The position numbers and the translations under genes are program-made. 64,000 bases of DNA, from NCBI GenBank assembly GCA_017934595.1, contig JAGBJG010000007.1:57500-121499 (forward strand), given 5' to 3'. The notes under the pieces were generated by a model. It did no database searches. It was given only the letters and a program-made list of their open reading frames with translations, and had not been told where the DNA came from. Position 1 is the stretch's first letter, and each line of letters opens with the position of its first letter. The stretch comes from Bacilli bacterium (GTDB lineage Bacteria; Bacillota_I; Bacilli_A; RF39; UBA660). Positions 54,714-61,892 of this stretch are shown here, one piece after another.

Positions 54714-56687
54714 TTGAAATATCCATTAGTCAAACAAGATGGTTTAAAAGACTGTGGCCCATGTAGTCTTGCTATGGTAATACAATACTATGGTGGTTAT
54801 GTTGGAATATCATATTTAGAAGATTTGATGCATACGACTAAAAATGGGACATCGGCTTATAATCTAACTTTAGCAGCCAGACACATTGGTTTTGAAAGTT
54901 ATGGAATTAAAGTGGACAATCTTGATAATCTAGAGTATCCGTGTATTGCCCATGTAACTATTTCTAATACTTATGATCATTTCGTAGTTATATATAAAGT
55001 AGATGATAAAGTACTTATAGGAGATCCTGCATCTAAAGTAAAATATATGACTAAAGATGAATTTAATAATATATGGAATAACATTATTATTACATTAAAG
55101 CCAATTAAAAAGTTACCTTATAACAAACCTAAGTCACTAATAAGATATATTAAAGATGCGATACTTCACTATAAATATATTTTCCTATATTTAATTAGTC
55201 TATCTATTCTATGTTCGTTCGTGTCACTTATATATTCAATATTGATTAAATATATGATTGATAATATATCAATATTTAATGATTTAATATTAGTATTTAT
55301 ATTCTTGTTTATTTTAAAATATATTCTTATTTATGTTAAAAATAAAGTTAATATTAACTTAAATAAAAAAATAAGTTTATATTTATCTAATGGAGTCCAT
55401 GAAAAAATTATTTCACTTCCATATGTTTATTATAAGAATCATAGATTAGGTGAAGTAGTAACTCGGTTTAATGATTTAAGATCAATTATGAATTTCATAA
55501 ATGACGTTATATTATCAGTAACTTTATTTCCTATTTTAATTCTATTTCTTATATTTATGTATATTGAATCTAAAGTATTATTTATCTATATATTACTTGT
55601 ATTATTAATTTATATTATACTTAGTTATTTACTATCAAAACTATTAAATAGAAATATCATTAATTTAAAAAATGAAGAAGCTAATTATAATGGATTTCTA
55701 GTTGAAATATTAAGTGCTTTTGAGACAATAAAAGGAATTAATATTGAAAAATATATGATTAGTAAATTAAATAATAAAAATAATATATATAAAGATACAC
55801 TTTGTAACACAGAAAATATATATAGTATAAAAGAAATATGTTTAGATATTGTATTAAATATTGGACAAGTATTCATTATAGTATTAGGGTTTATCATGTA
55901 TAGTAAAAATCTACTTACATTAGGTACGGTTATATCATTTTATTTATTATATACTTTTATAAGTGGACCTATATCATCTATTATGAATTTATTTTCATCA
56001 TATAAAGAAGCAGCTAATGCATCAAGACGTATTCAGGAATTAGATTATTCACACGCCTCCCAAAAAGTTAGTTGTGGAAATATTTTATATAAAAATGTTA
56101 ATTATAAATCTGGAATTGTTGATATACTTAAAAATATTAATATCAAGATTTATAAAGGTGAAAAAGTATTTATAATGGGTGAATCAGGTAGTGGTAAATC
56201 AAGCTTAATGAAAATACTTAAAGGATATTATAAAACAAATAATGTATATATAGGAAAAGATGAAATAAAAAATAAATTAGATAATATATCTTATATAAGT
56301 CAAAATGAGTATTTATTTGAAGATACTATAAAAAATAACTTACTTTGTGATGATGATAATAAAATAAAAAGAGTAGTAGATATATGTCTTATTAAACAAA
56401 ATATTAATATGTTCATAGAAGAAAACGGCTTTAATATAAGTGGAGGAGAAAAAGCTAGAATCGTATTAGCGCGAGCATTATTAAAACCTTTTGATATTCT
56501 AATTATAGATGAGGGGTTTAATGAACTCGATACTAATAGTGAACGTATTATTATGAAAAATATATTTAATTATTATAAAGATAAGACAATTATTGTTATT
56601 AGTCATAGACTAGATAACTTAGACTTATTTGACCACGCAATAGAAATGTCTAATGGTATGGTAAAAAAAGATTATAGAAAGGAGTGA
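54714..56687 (+). CDS. peptidase-containing ABC transporter for double-glycine bacteriocins
   Basis: A 657-residue exporter starting at TTG with AGGAGGTGAT upstream. Residues 1-130 are a C39 peptidase (Cys in DGLKDCGPCSLAMV, His in DHFVVIYKV, Asp in GDPAS). The transmembrane domain covers about 150-440. The ATPase has Walker A GESGSGKSS, signature ISGGEKARIVLARAL and Walker B ILIIDEGFNELD. Such proteins cut leaders after Gly-Gly and export the mature peptide. Two Gly-Gly peptides follow in the same unit. No HlyD-like accessory protein is present. Confidence 0.93.
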   Translation: MKYPLVKQDGLKDCGPCSLAMVIQYYGGYVGISYLEDLMHTTKNGTSAYNLTLAARHIGFESYGIKVDNLDNLEYPCIAHVTISNTYDHFVVIYKVDDKVLIGDPASKVKYMTKDEFNNIWNNIIITLKPIKKLPYNKPKSLIRYIKDAILHYKYIFLYLISLSILCSFVSLIYSILIKYMIDNISIFNDLILVFIFLFILKYILIYVKNKVNINLNKKISLYLSNGVHEKIISLPYVYYKNHRLGEVVTRFNDLRSIMNFINDVILSVTLFPILILFLIFMYIESKVLFIYILLVLLIYIILSYLLSKLLNRNIINLKNEEANYNGFLVEILSAFETIKGINIEKYMISKLNNKNNIYKDTLCNTENIYSIKEICLDIVLNIGQVFIIVLGFIMYSKNLLTLGTVISFYLLYTFISGPISSIMNLFSSYKEAANASRRIQELDYSHASQKVSCGNILYKNVNYKSGIVDILKNINIKIYKGEKVFIMGESGSGKSSLMKILKGYYKTNNVYIGKDEIKNKLDNISYISQNEYLFEDTIKNNLLCDDDNKIKRVVDICLIKQNINMFIEENGFNISGGEKARIVLARALLKPFDILIIDEGFNELDTNSERIIMKNIFNYYKDKTIIVISHRLDNLDLFDHAIEMSNGMVKKDYRKE

Positions 56688-56691
56688 ATTT

Positions 56692-56748
56692 ATGTTTTTA
56701 AAAATATTAAAAGCCGCTATATTTATTATTGGTTTAATTATTGGATAG
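56692..56748 (+). CDS. 18-residue hydrophobic peptide
   Basis: MFLKILKAAIFIIGLIIG, with AAAGGAG before the ATG, four bases after the exporter stop and nine bases before the first bacteriocin gene. The tight spacing and good ribosome binding site suggest it is translated. It could be a leaderless amphipathic peptide, a minimal immunity factor or a leader needed for coupling. No family is recognised. Confidence 0.4.
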   Translation: MFLKILKAAIFIIGLIIG

Positions 56749-56757
56749 GAGGTACTT

Positions 56758-56895
56758 ATGATTATAGAAGAAATTGAATTAAACAAAATAAATGGTGGAG
56801 GAATAAAATATGGTATACTTGCAGGAATAGGAATGGTAATAACGTTTGTGGCCGGAATTATTGATGGTTATTTGAGACCTTTGAAATGCAACTAA
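56758..56895 (+). CDS. bacteriocin precursor with double-glycine leader, peptide 1
   Basis: A 45-residue precursor. The leader MIIEEIELNKINGG has the hydrophobic spacing (I, L, I before GG) recognised by C39 peptidases. Cleavage would release a 31-residue peptide beginning GIKYGILAGIGM and ending LRPLKCN, with a GxxxG-rich helix. GxxxG motifs are typical of two-peptide (class IIb) bacteriocins. AGGAGG precedes the ATG. Its end overlaps the second peptide gene by 10 bases. Confidence 0.75.
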   Translation: MIIEEIELNKINGGGIKYGILAGIGMVITFVAGIIDGYLRPLKCN

Positions 56896-57044
56896 GAGAT
56901 TCAGAATTAACTAAATATATTGGTGGTGCAAACGCCACATTCCTAAATGCAATTATACGTGGTTTTACCTTTGTCTTAGATTTGGGTAGAACAATAGGTA
57001 CAGCAATTCGCCGTGGTGTAAGTGGCAATGCTTGTGGTTTTTAA
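56886..57044 (+). CDS. bacteriocin precursor with double-glycine leader, peptide 2
   Basis: A 52-residue precursor. The leader MQLRDSELTKYIGG ends in the Gly-Gly processing site. The mature part would be 38 residues, beginning ANATFLNAIIRGFTF, with a cationic helix (LGRTIGTAIRRG) and a C-terminal NACGF. The overlap with peptide 1 means coupled translation at near-equal amounts, as expected of a two-peptide bacteriocin. A terminator overlaps its stop. No recognisable immunity gene follows; the next gene is dinD-C. Confidence 0.75.
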   Translation: MQLRDSELTKYIGGANATFLNAIIRGFTFVLDLGRTIGTAIRRGVSGNACGF

Positions 57045-57063
57045 AAGAGGGTAACCTCTTTTT
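57044..57063 (+). terminator. rho-independent terminator
   Basis: AAAGAGG, loop GTAA and CCTCTTT followed by T, at the end of the bacteriocin unit. Confidence 0.7.
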
Positions 57064-57082
57064 ATTATATAGAAAGGATATT

Positions 57083-57862
57083 ATGAATATATTTGAAAGT
57101 ATAAAACATTTTGATGAAGAAGGTAATGAGTATTGGTATGCGAGAGAGTTACAAAAAGTATTGGAGTATACACAATGGCGAAGATTTAAAAATATAATTA
57201 ATAGAGCAAAAGAAAGCTGTGATATCAGTAAATATAATGTTTCTGACAATTTTGCCAGTGTTGGCAAAATTGTACCAACTGGTGTATCTACAAAAGAAAT
57301 TATCGATTATAAATTGTCGAGGTATGCGTGCTATCTTATAGTAATGAATGGCGATTCTAGAAAAGAAGTAATCGCTTTAGGTCAAACTTATTTTGCTATT
57401 CAAACGAGAAAGCAAGAATTATTAGAAAGTAATTATGAGGAATTAACTGAATTAGAAAAGAGATTAATTCTTCGTAATAAAACAAAAAAAGGCAATTCGG
57501 CTTTAAATAGGACTGCTATTAATAGTGGAGTAAAGGATTTGGCCAGATTTCACAATGCCGGATATAAAGGACTTTATAACGGCGAAACAGCAGATGATAT
57601 AGCTAAGAGGAAAAAATTAAGATATAGGGAAGACATATTAGATAATATGGGGAGTAGTGAATTAATTGTTAATTTATTTAGAATAGATCAAACCAATCAA
57701 AAGCTTATAAACGATAATGTTATAGGCGATAAAAAATCATGTGAGACACATTATAAAATGGGAAAAGATATAAGAAGTTTTATAAAAAAACAGGGTAGTA
57801 CTATGCCAGAGACTATGGAAACACCTGAAAAAAGCTTAAAAAAGCTAGAAAAATCTTCATAA
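57083..57862 (+). CDS. DinD-family protein, copy C
   Basis: A 259-residue third member of the family. ATG 57083 (MNIFESIKHFDEEGNEYW) has GAAAGGA upstream. The open frame extends 17 codons further, but those run through the preceding terminator. The C-terminal blocks match copies A and B (FHNAGYKGLYNG, RKKLRYREDILDNMGS). The N-terminal domain diverges after the first 45 residues. It occupies the place where a bacteriocin immunity gene would be expected. No LexA box is visible before it. Confidence 0.85.
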   Translation: MNIFESIKHFDEEGNEYWYARELQKVLEYTQWRRFKNIINRAKESCDISKYNVSDNFASVGKIVPTGVSTKEIIDYKLSRYACYLIVMNGDSRKEVIALGQTYFAIQTRKQELLESNYEELTELEKRLILRNKTKKGNSALNRTAINSGVKDLARFHNAGYKGLYNGETADDIAKRKKLRYREDILDNMGSSELIVNLFRIDQTNQKLINDNVIGDKKSCETHYKMGKDIRSFIKKQGSTMPETMETPEKSLKKLEKSS

Positions 57863-57893
57863 AATGTCTAATTAAGTTGAAAAATACATAATT

Positions 57894-57922
57894 TCATGCT
57901 ATAATTATTAACAGTTATACGG
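57894..57922 (+). promoter_or_regulatory. promoter of rpsU
   Basis: TTGAAA is followed after 17 bases by TATAAT within this stretch, before the AAGGAGG of rpsU. A standard sigma-A promoter. Confidence 0.65.
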
Positions 57923-57936
57923 AAGGAGGGATATTA

Positions 57937-58131
57937 ATGACAAAAATTGTTGTTCGTAATGGTAATGTTGATGGTGCTTTAAGAACTATGAAACAAAAGA
58001 ATGCAAGAGATGGCCTCCTAAAAGCTGTAAGAGAAAGACAAGAAGGGTATCAAAAACCTGGAGTTAGAAGAAGACTAGCTAAAAAAGAAGGTATTAAAAA
58101 TAGCCGCCGTAGAGAAAGAAATTATAACTAA
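57937..58131 (+). CDS. rpsU: 30S ribosomal protein S21
   Basis: A 64-residue basic protein. The conserved start (KIVVRNGNVDGALRTMKQK) and the Arg/Lys-rich C-terminal helix (VRRRLAKKEGIKNSRRRE) are diagnostic. S21 joins the small subunit platform near the mRNA start site. AAGGAGG precedes the ATG. yqeY follows, an order common in Bacillota. Confidence 0.96.
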   Translation: MTKIVVRNGNVDGALRTMKQKNARDGLLKAVRERQEGYQKPGVRRRLAKKEGIKNSRRRERNYN

Positions 58132-58171
58132 TTTCTAAAACTACGGTTTTTTAAATTAAAGGAGGATATTT

Positions 58172-58612
58172 ATGAGAGAAAGAATATTAAATGATTTAAA
58201 AGAAGCTATGAAAGCTCAAGATAAAGAAACTCTATCAGTTATAAGGATGGTTAAAGGCGCTATGCAAATGCAAGAATTAGACAAACATGCACCTCTAACA
58301 GATGATGAAGTAATCGGTGTTATTGCAAAAGAGATTAAAACAAGAAAAGAATCTATCGTTGAATTTGAAAAGGGCGGTAGAACTGATTTAATCGAAAAGA
58401 CTAATGCTGAAATAGAAATATTAAATAAGTATATGCCTGAACAATTAAGTGAAGAAGAAGTAGCTAAAATTATTGATGAAGCTTTTGCTACACTAAATCC
58501 TACATCTTCTGATATGGGTAAAGTAATGGGATACATTACTCCAAAAGTAAAAGGTAAAGCTGATTTATCTAGTATTAGTAAAGTTGTAAGAGAAAGAATT
58601 GCTAATTTATAA
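58172..58612 (+). CDS. yqeY: GatB/YqeY domain protein
   Basis: A 146-residue YqeY protein: LNDLKEAMKAQDKETLSVIR at the start, EIKTRKESIVEFEKGGR in the middle and MGKVMGYITPKVKGKADLS at the end. The fold matches the C-terminal tRNA-contacting domain of GatB; the stand-alone role is not settled. It lies directly after rpsU and before the RNase J-like gene, each with a strong ribosome binding site. Confidence 0.94.
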   Translation: MRERILNDLKEAMKAQDKETLSVIRMVKGAMQMQELDKHAPLTDDEVIGVIAKEIKTRKESIVEFEKGGRTDLIEKTNAEIEILNKYMPEQLSEEEVAKIIDEAFATLNPTSSDMGKVMGYITPKVKGKADLSSISKVVRERIANL

Positions 58613-58645
58613 TTAGTTTAATTTATAAAAAGAAAGGAGGATATT

Positions 58646-60295
58646 ATGAGTAAGATTAAAATGTTTGCCTTAGGTGGACTTAATGAACTTGGTAAAAATA
58701 TGTACGTTATCGAAGTTAATAAAGATATATTTGTATTTGATGCAGGACTTAAATATGCAGATGATTCAATGTTAGGTGTAGATTATATTATTCCTAATTA
58801 TGATTATTTAAAAGAAAATAGTAAAAGAATTAAAGGTATATTTATAACTCATGGTCATGAAAAACAAATGGGTGCTTTATGTGATATCTTATTAGACTTA
58901 AAAGATGTAAAAGTATATGGTACACATTTTACTTTAGAAATTATTAAACAAGAATTAGTTGAAGATGAAATATCAATATCTAATTTAGTTGAAATAAAAC
59001 CATTTAATAATATTTCATTTGGTGAAAATAGTATATTCCCAATATCATTATCACATGATGTACCTGACGCTGTTGGATACGTTTTAAATACACCTGATGG
59101 TGCGATTGTATACACAGGTAACTTCGTATTCGATTCGGCTATGTTAGGACCATATCATACTGATATTGGTACATTAGGCTATGTTGGTAAAAAAGGCGTT
59201 TTATGTTTAATGAATGAGTCAATTTATGCAGATAGACCTGGCTTTACATCTCCATCTCATAGAATTGAACCAGCTTTAAAAGAAATACTTTCATTAAACG
59301 ATGGTAAAAGAGTATTATTTAATGTATTAAAAACTCAATTATATCGTATTCAAGAGTTATTTAATGCAATATCTAGTATGCACCGTGATGTTGTAATCAT
59401 GGGTAAAGGATTAGAAAAATTAATCTTAAGTGCGATAGATGAAGGATATATTAAATTCAATAAAGAAAGAATTTTAACATTAAAAGAAGTTAATAATCAT
59501 AATGTTGTAGTAATTGTATCTGATGAAAGAGAAAAACCATTTGGTAATTTAAATCGTATTGTTAAAGGTTATGATAAATTTATAACATTAACTAGTGATG
59601 ATGTTATCATATTCGCGACTCCTATATCAGATGAACTTGATAAAGCTGCTACTCATTTATTTGATGATATATCTAAAAAAGGATGTACATTAAAAGTAAT
59701 ATCAAATAGAAATTATAAATCATTCCATGCTTCAAGAGAAGATTTACTTCTTATGATAGACTTGATGAAACCAAAATATTACTTCCCAGTGTGTGGTGAG
59801 TATCGTCATCAAGTAGCTAATAAAGATGTAGCTAAAATGGTAGGTATGGATGATGACCATATTATATTGGCTACCAATGGTGTAGTTATAACATTAGAAA
59901 ATGGTGAACTAAAAGATACTAATGAAAAAATACCAGTAGGAGATATCCAAATCGACGGTAAAACTGTTGGTGATATCGGTGAATTAGTATTAAAAGATAG
60001 AGAATTATTAAGTGAGAATGGTATTGTTATAGTTACTACTACATTAGATAAAGTAACTAAGGATGTATTAGCAGGACCAGAAATATTAACTAGAGGATTT
60101 ATTTATGTTAAGGAATCTACTGATATTATGAATGAAGCTACTAATATAGCTAAAACTGTTTTAGAAAATAATATAACACCTAATTATGTAGATTATACTA
60201 AAGTTAGAAATGATTTAAGAGAAGCATTAGGAAGTTATTTATATAATGAAACAGAATGTAAGCCAATGATTCTATTAGTAATTCAAGAAGTATAG
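58646..60295 (+). CDS. RNase J2-like protein with degenerate metal site
   Basis: A 549-residue RNase J family protein with metallo-beta-lactamase, beta-CASP and C-terminal domains. The key motif HGHEDH reads HGHEKQ (about residue 70), so Asp and His are lost. TGDF reads TGNF (about 158), and the IHGEYR histidine is cysteine (VCGEYR, about 383). HDVPD keeps its histidine. These changes remove most zinc ligands, as in RNase J2 of other Bacillota, which supports J1 with little activity of its own. A catalytic rnjA should exist elsewhere. Confidence 0.88.
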   Translation: MSKIKMFALGGLNELGKNMYVIEVNKDIFVFDAGLKYADDSMLGVDYIIPNYDYLKENSKRIKGIFITHGHEKQMGALCDILLDLKDVKVYGTHFTLEIIKQELVEDEISISNLVEIKPFNNISFGENSIFPISLSHDVPDAVGYVLNTPDGAIVYTGNFVFDSAMLGPYHTDIGTLGYVGKKGVLCLMNESIYADRPGFTSPSHRIEPALKEILSLNDGKRVLFNVLKTQLYRIQELFNAISSMHRDVVIMGKGLEKLILSAIDEGYIKFNKERILTLKEVNNHNVVVIVSDEREKPFGNLNRIVKGYDKFITLTSDDVIIFATPISDELDKAATHLFDDISKKGCTLKVISNRNYKSFHASREDLLLMIDLMKPKYYFPVCGEYRHQVANKDVAKMVGMDDDHIILATNGVVITLENGELKDTNEKIPVGDIQIDGKTVGDIGELVLKDRELLSENGIVIVTTTLDKVTKDVLAGPEILTRGFIYVKESTDIMNEATNIAKTVLENNITPNYVDYTKVRNDLREALGSYLYNETECKPMILLVIQEV

Positions 60296-60324
60296 TTGAC
60301 TTAGAAACTAAAAATATTTATAAT
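60296..60324 (+). promoter_or_regulatory. promoter of the hisS-aspS T-box leader
   Basis: TTGACT (60296-60301) and TATAAT (60319-60324) are exactly 17 bases apart, starting right after the preceding stop codon. Confidence 0.8.
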
Positions 60325-60331
60325 ATAATTA

Positions 60332-60517
60332 ATATTTGTTTTGAAGAGTATTTATATATATTTATACAAGAGAAAATACGGTTGGTGCGAGTATTTATAA
60401 AATATATAATGAAGACACAAAATATAAAAGTATTCGAGTTGAGGCGTTAACGAAAAGAGATTCTATAAGTAAGGTGGCACCGCGGTAATACGCCCTTACA
60501 ATTTATAGAATCTTTTT
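60332..60517 (+). ncRNA. T-box leader controlling hisS-aspS
   Basis: AAGGTGGCACCGCGG at 60471-60485 is the conserved T-box antiterminator sequence, with TGGC for pairing to the tRNA acceptor end. Stem I lies between about 60340 and 60445, and the stretch GAAGACACAA (60411-60420) is the likely specifier loop. It contains CAC (His) and, overlapping it by one base, GAC (Asp), matching the two genes controlled. A competing terminator follows (GATTCTATAA pairing with TTATAGAATC, then TTTTT). Uncharged tRNA should let transcription through. Confidence 0.9.
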
Positions 60518-60536
60518 ATCTATAAGGAGGAACAGT

Positions 60537-61892
60537 ATGCAAAAAGCAAAAGGAACATACGATGTATATGGAGAATATGGTAGAAAGGTATTAGCTCTAG
60601 AAAATATTTTAAAAGACTTAATGCAAGTTTATAATTATGAATATTTTAGAACTCCAATATTTGAATCTACTGAATTGTTCCATAGAGGTGTAGGTGATAC
60701 TACAGATATCGTTACAAAAGAAACATATGACTTTAAAGATAGAGGAGATAGAGATATGACTCTACGCCCAGAAGGTACAGCTGGTATAGTAAGAAGTTAT
60801 ATTGAAAATAAATATTATGGTAATCCTAATGTGCCTAGTAAGATTTGGTATTATGGACCAATGTATAGATATGAAAGACCACAATCAGGTAGATTTAGAG
60901 AATTCTATCAATTTGGTGTAGAAGTATTTGGTTCAAATGATCCATTAACTGATGCAGAAGTAATATCTATACCAGTTAATTTCTATAAGATGTTAGGATT
61001 AAAGCAAATTAAAGTACATATTAATAGTCTAGGTGATGAAGAATCTAGAAATAATTATAGAGAAGCTTTAAAAGCACATTTTGAACCACATTTAGATACT
61101 TTATGTGAAGATTGTAAAGAAAGATTTAAGAAAAATCCATTAAGATTATTAGATTGTAAAGTAGATAAAGATTTAGATGTTATGAAAAGTGTACCTAAAA
61201 CAATTGATTATCTAAATGAAGAATCTAAGAAACATTTTGATAAAGTATGTGAATATTTAACTTCTATGGGAATTGAATATATTGTTGATCCAGGATGTGT
61301 TAGAGGATTAGATTATTACACTCATACTGTATTTGAAGTAGAAGCTTCAGTTGAAGGATTTGGAGCTCAAAATATCTTATGTGGTGGTGGAAGATATAAT
61401 AAATTAGTTGGTATGATAGGTGGACCTGAGACTCCAGGTGTAGGTTTTGCCTTAGGTATGGAAAGATTAATTACTGCGTTAGATTTTGAAAATATTAGTG
61501 TAGTAGATGAATACAGTACTGATTGTTATATTATTCCTATGAGTGATAATGAGAAAGCATTTAGTTTAAGTGTTTGTAATGCACTTAGAATGAGTGGATT
61601 CAAAGCTGATATGGATTATATGTCTAGAAATTTAAAGTCTAACTTTAAACAAAGCGAAAGATTAAATTCTAAATATGTAATTATTATTGGTGAAGAAGAA
61701 GAAAAAACTAATGTATTAACTATTAAAGATAATAAGACTAAAGATGAATATAAAGTTGAACTAGAAGATTTAGTTGAGTTCTTAGATAGTAAAATTGATG
61801 AATGTGATTGTTGCCATGGTGGTGAATGCACTTGTGGTGATGAATGTCACTGTGGTGATGAATGTAAATGTCATTCAAAGGAGGAAAAGTAA
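60537..61892 (+). CDS. hisS: histidyl-tRNA synthetase with Cys-rich C-terminal tail
   Basis: A 451-residue class II synthetase. Motif 2 appears as MYRYERPQSGRFREFYQFG, the histidine-binding motif as RGLDYYTHTVFE, and motif 3 as GVGFALGMERL. The anticodon-binding domain ends near residue 415. About 30 further residues form a tail with nine Cys and three His in repeats of the type CxCGDEC, which looks like a metal-binding tag. The tail's coding sequence also holds the ribosome binding site of aspS, whose ATG overlaps this stop codon. A T-box leader controls the operon. Confidence 0.95.
   Translation: MQKAKGTYDVYGEYGRKVLALENILKDLMQVYNYEYFRTPIFESTELFHRGVGDTTDIVTKETYDFKDRGDRDMTLRPEGTAGIVRSYIENKYYGNPNVPSKIWYYGPMYRYERPQSGRFREFYQFGVEVFGSNDPLTDAEVISIPVNFYKMLGLKQIKVHINSLGDEESRNNYREALKAHFEPHLDTLCEDCKERFKKNPLRLLDCKVDKDLDVMKSVPKTIDYLNEESKKHFDKVCEYLTSMGIEYIVDPGCVRGLDYYTHTVFEVEASVEGFGAQNILCGGGRYNKLVGMIGGPETPGVGFALGMERLITALDFENISVVDEYSTDCYIIPMSDNEKAFSLSVCNALRMSGFKADMDYMSRNLKSNFKQSERLNSKYVIIIGEEEEKTNVLTIKDNKTKDEYKVELEDLVEFLDSKIDECDCCHGGECTCGDECHCGDECKCHSKEEK

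Noticed and set aside
56965..57267. Minus-strand frame across the bacteriocin terminator and dinD-C start
   Set aside because: It spans a terminator and two genes on the other strand and has no ribosome binding site.
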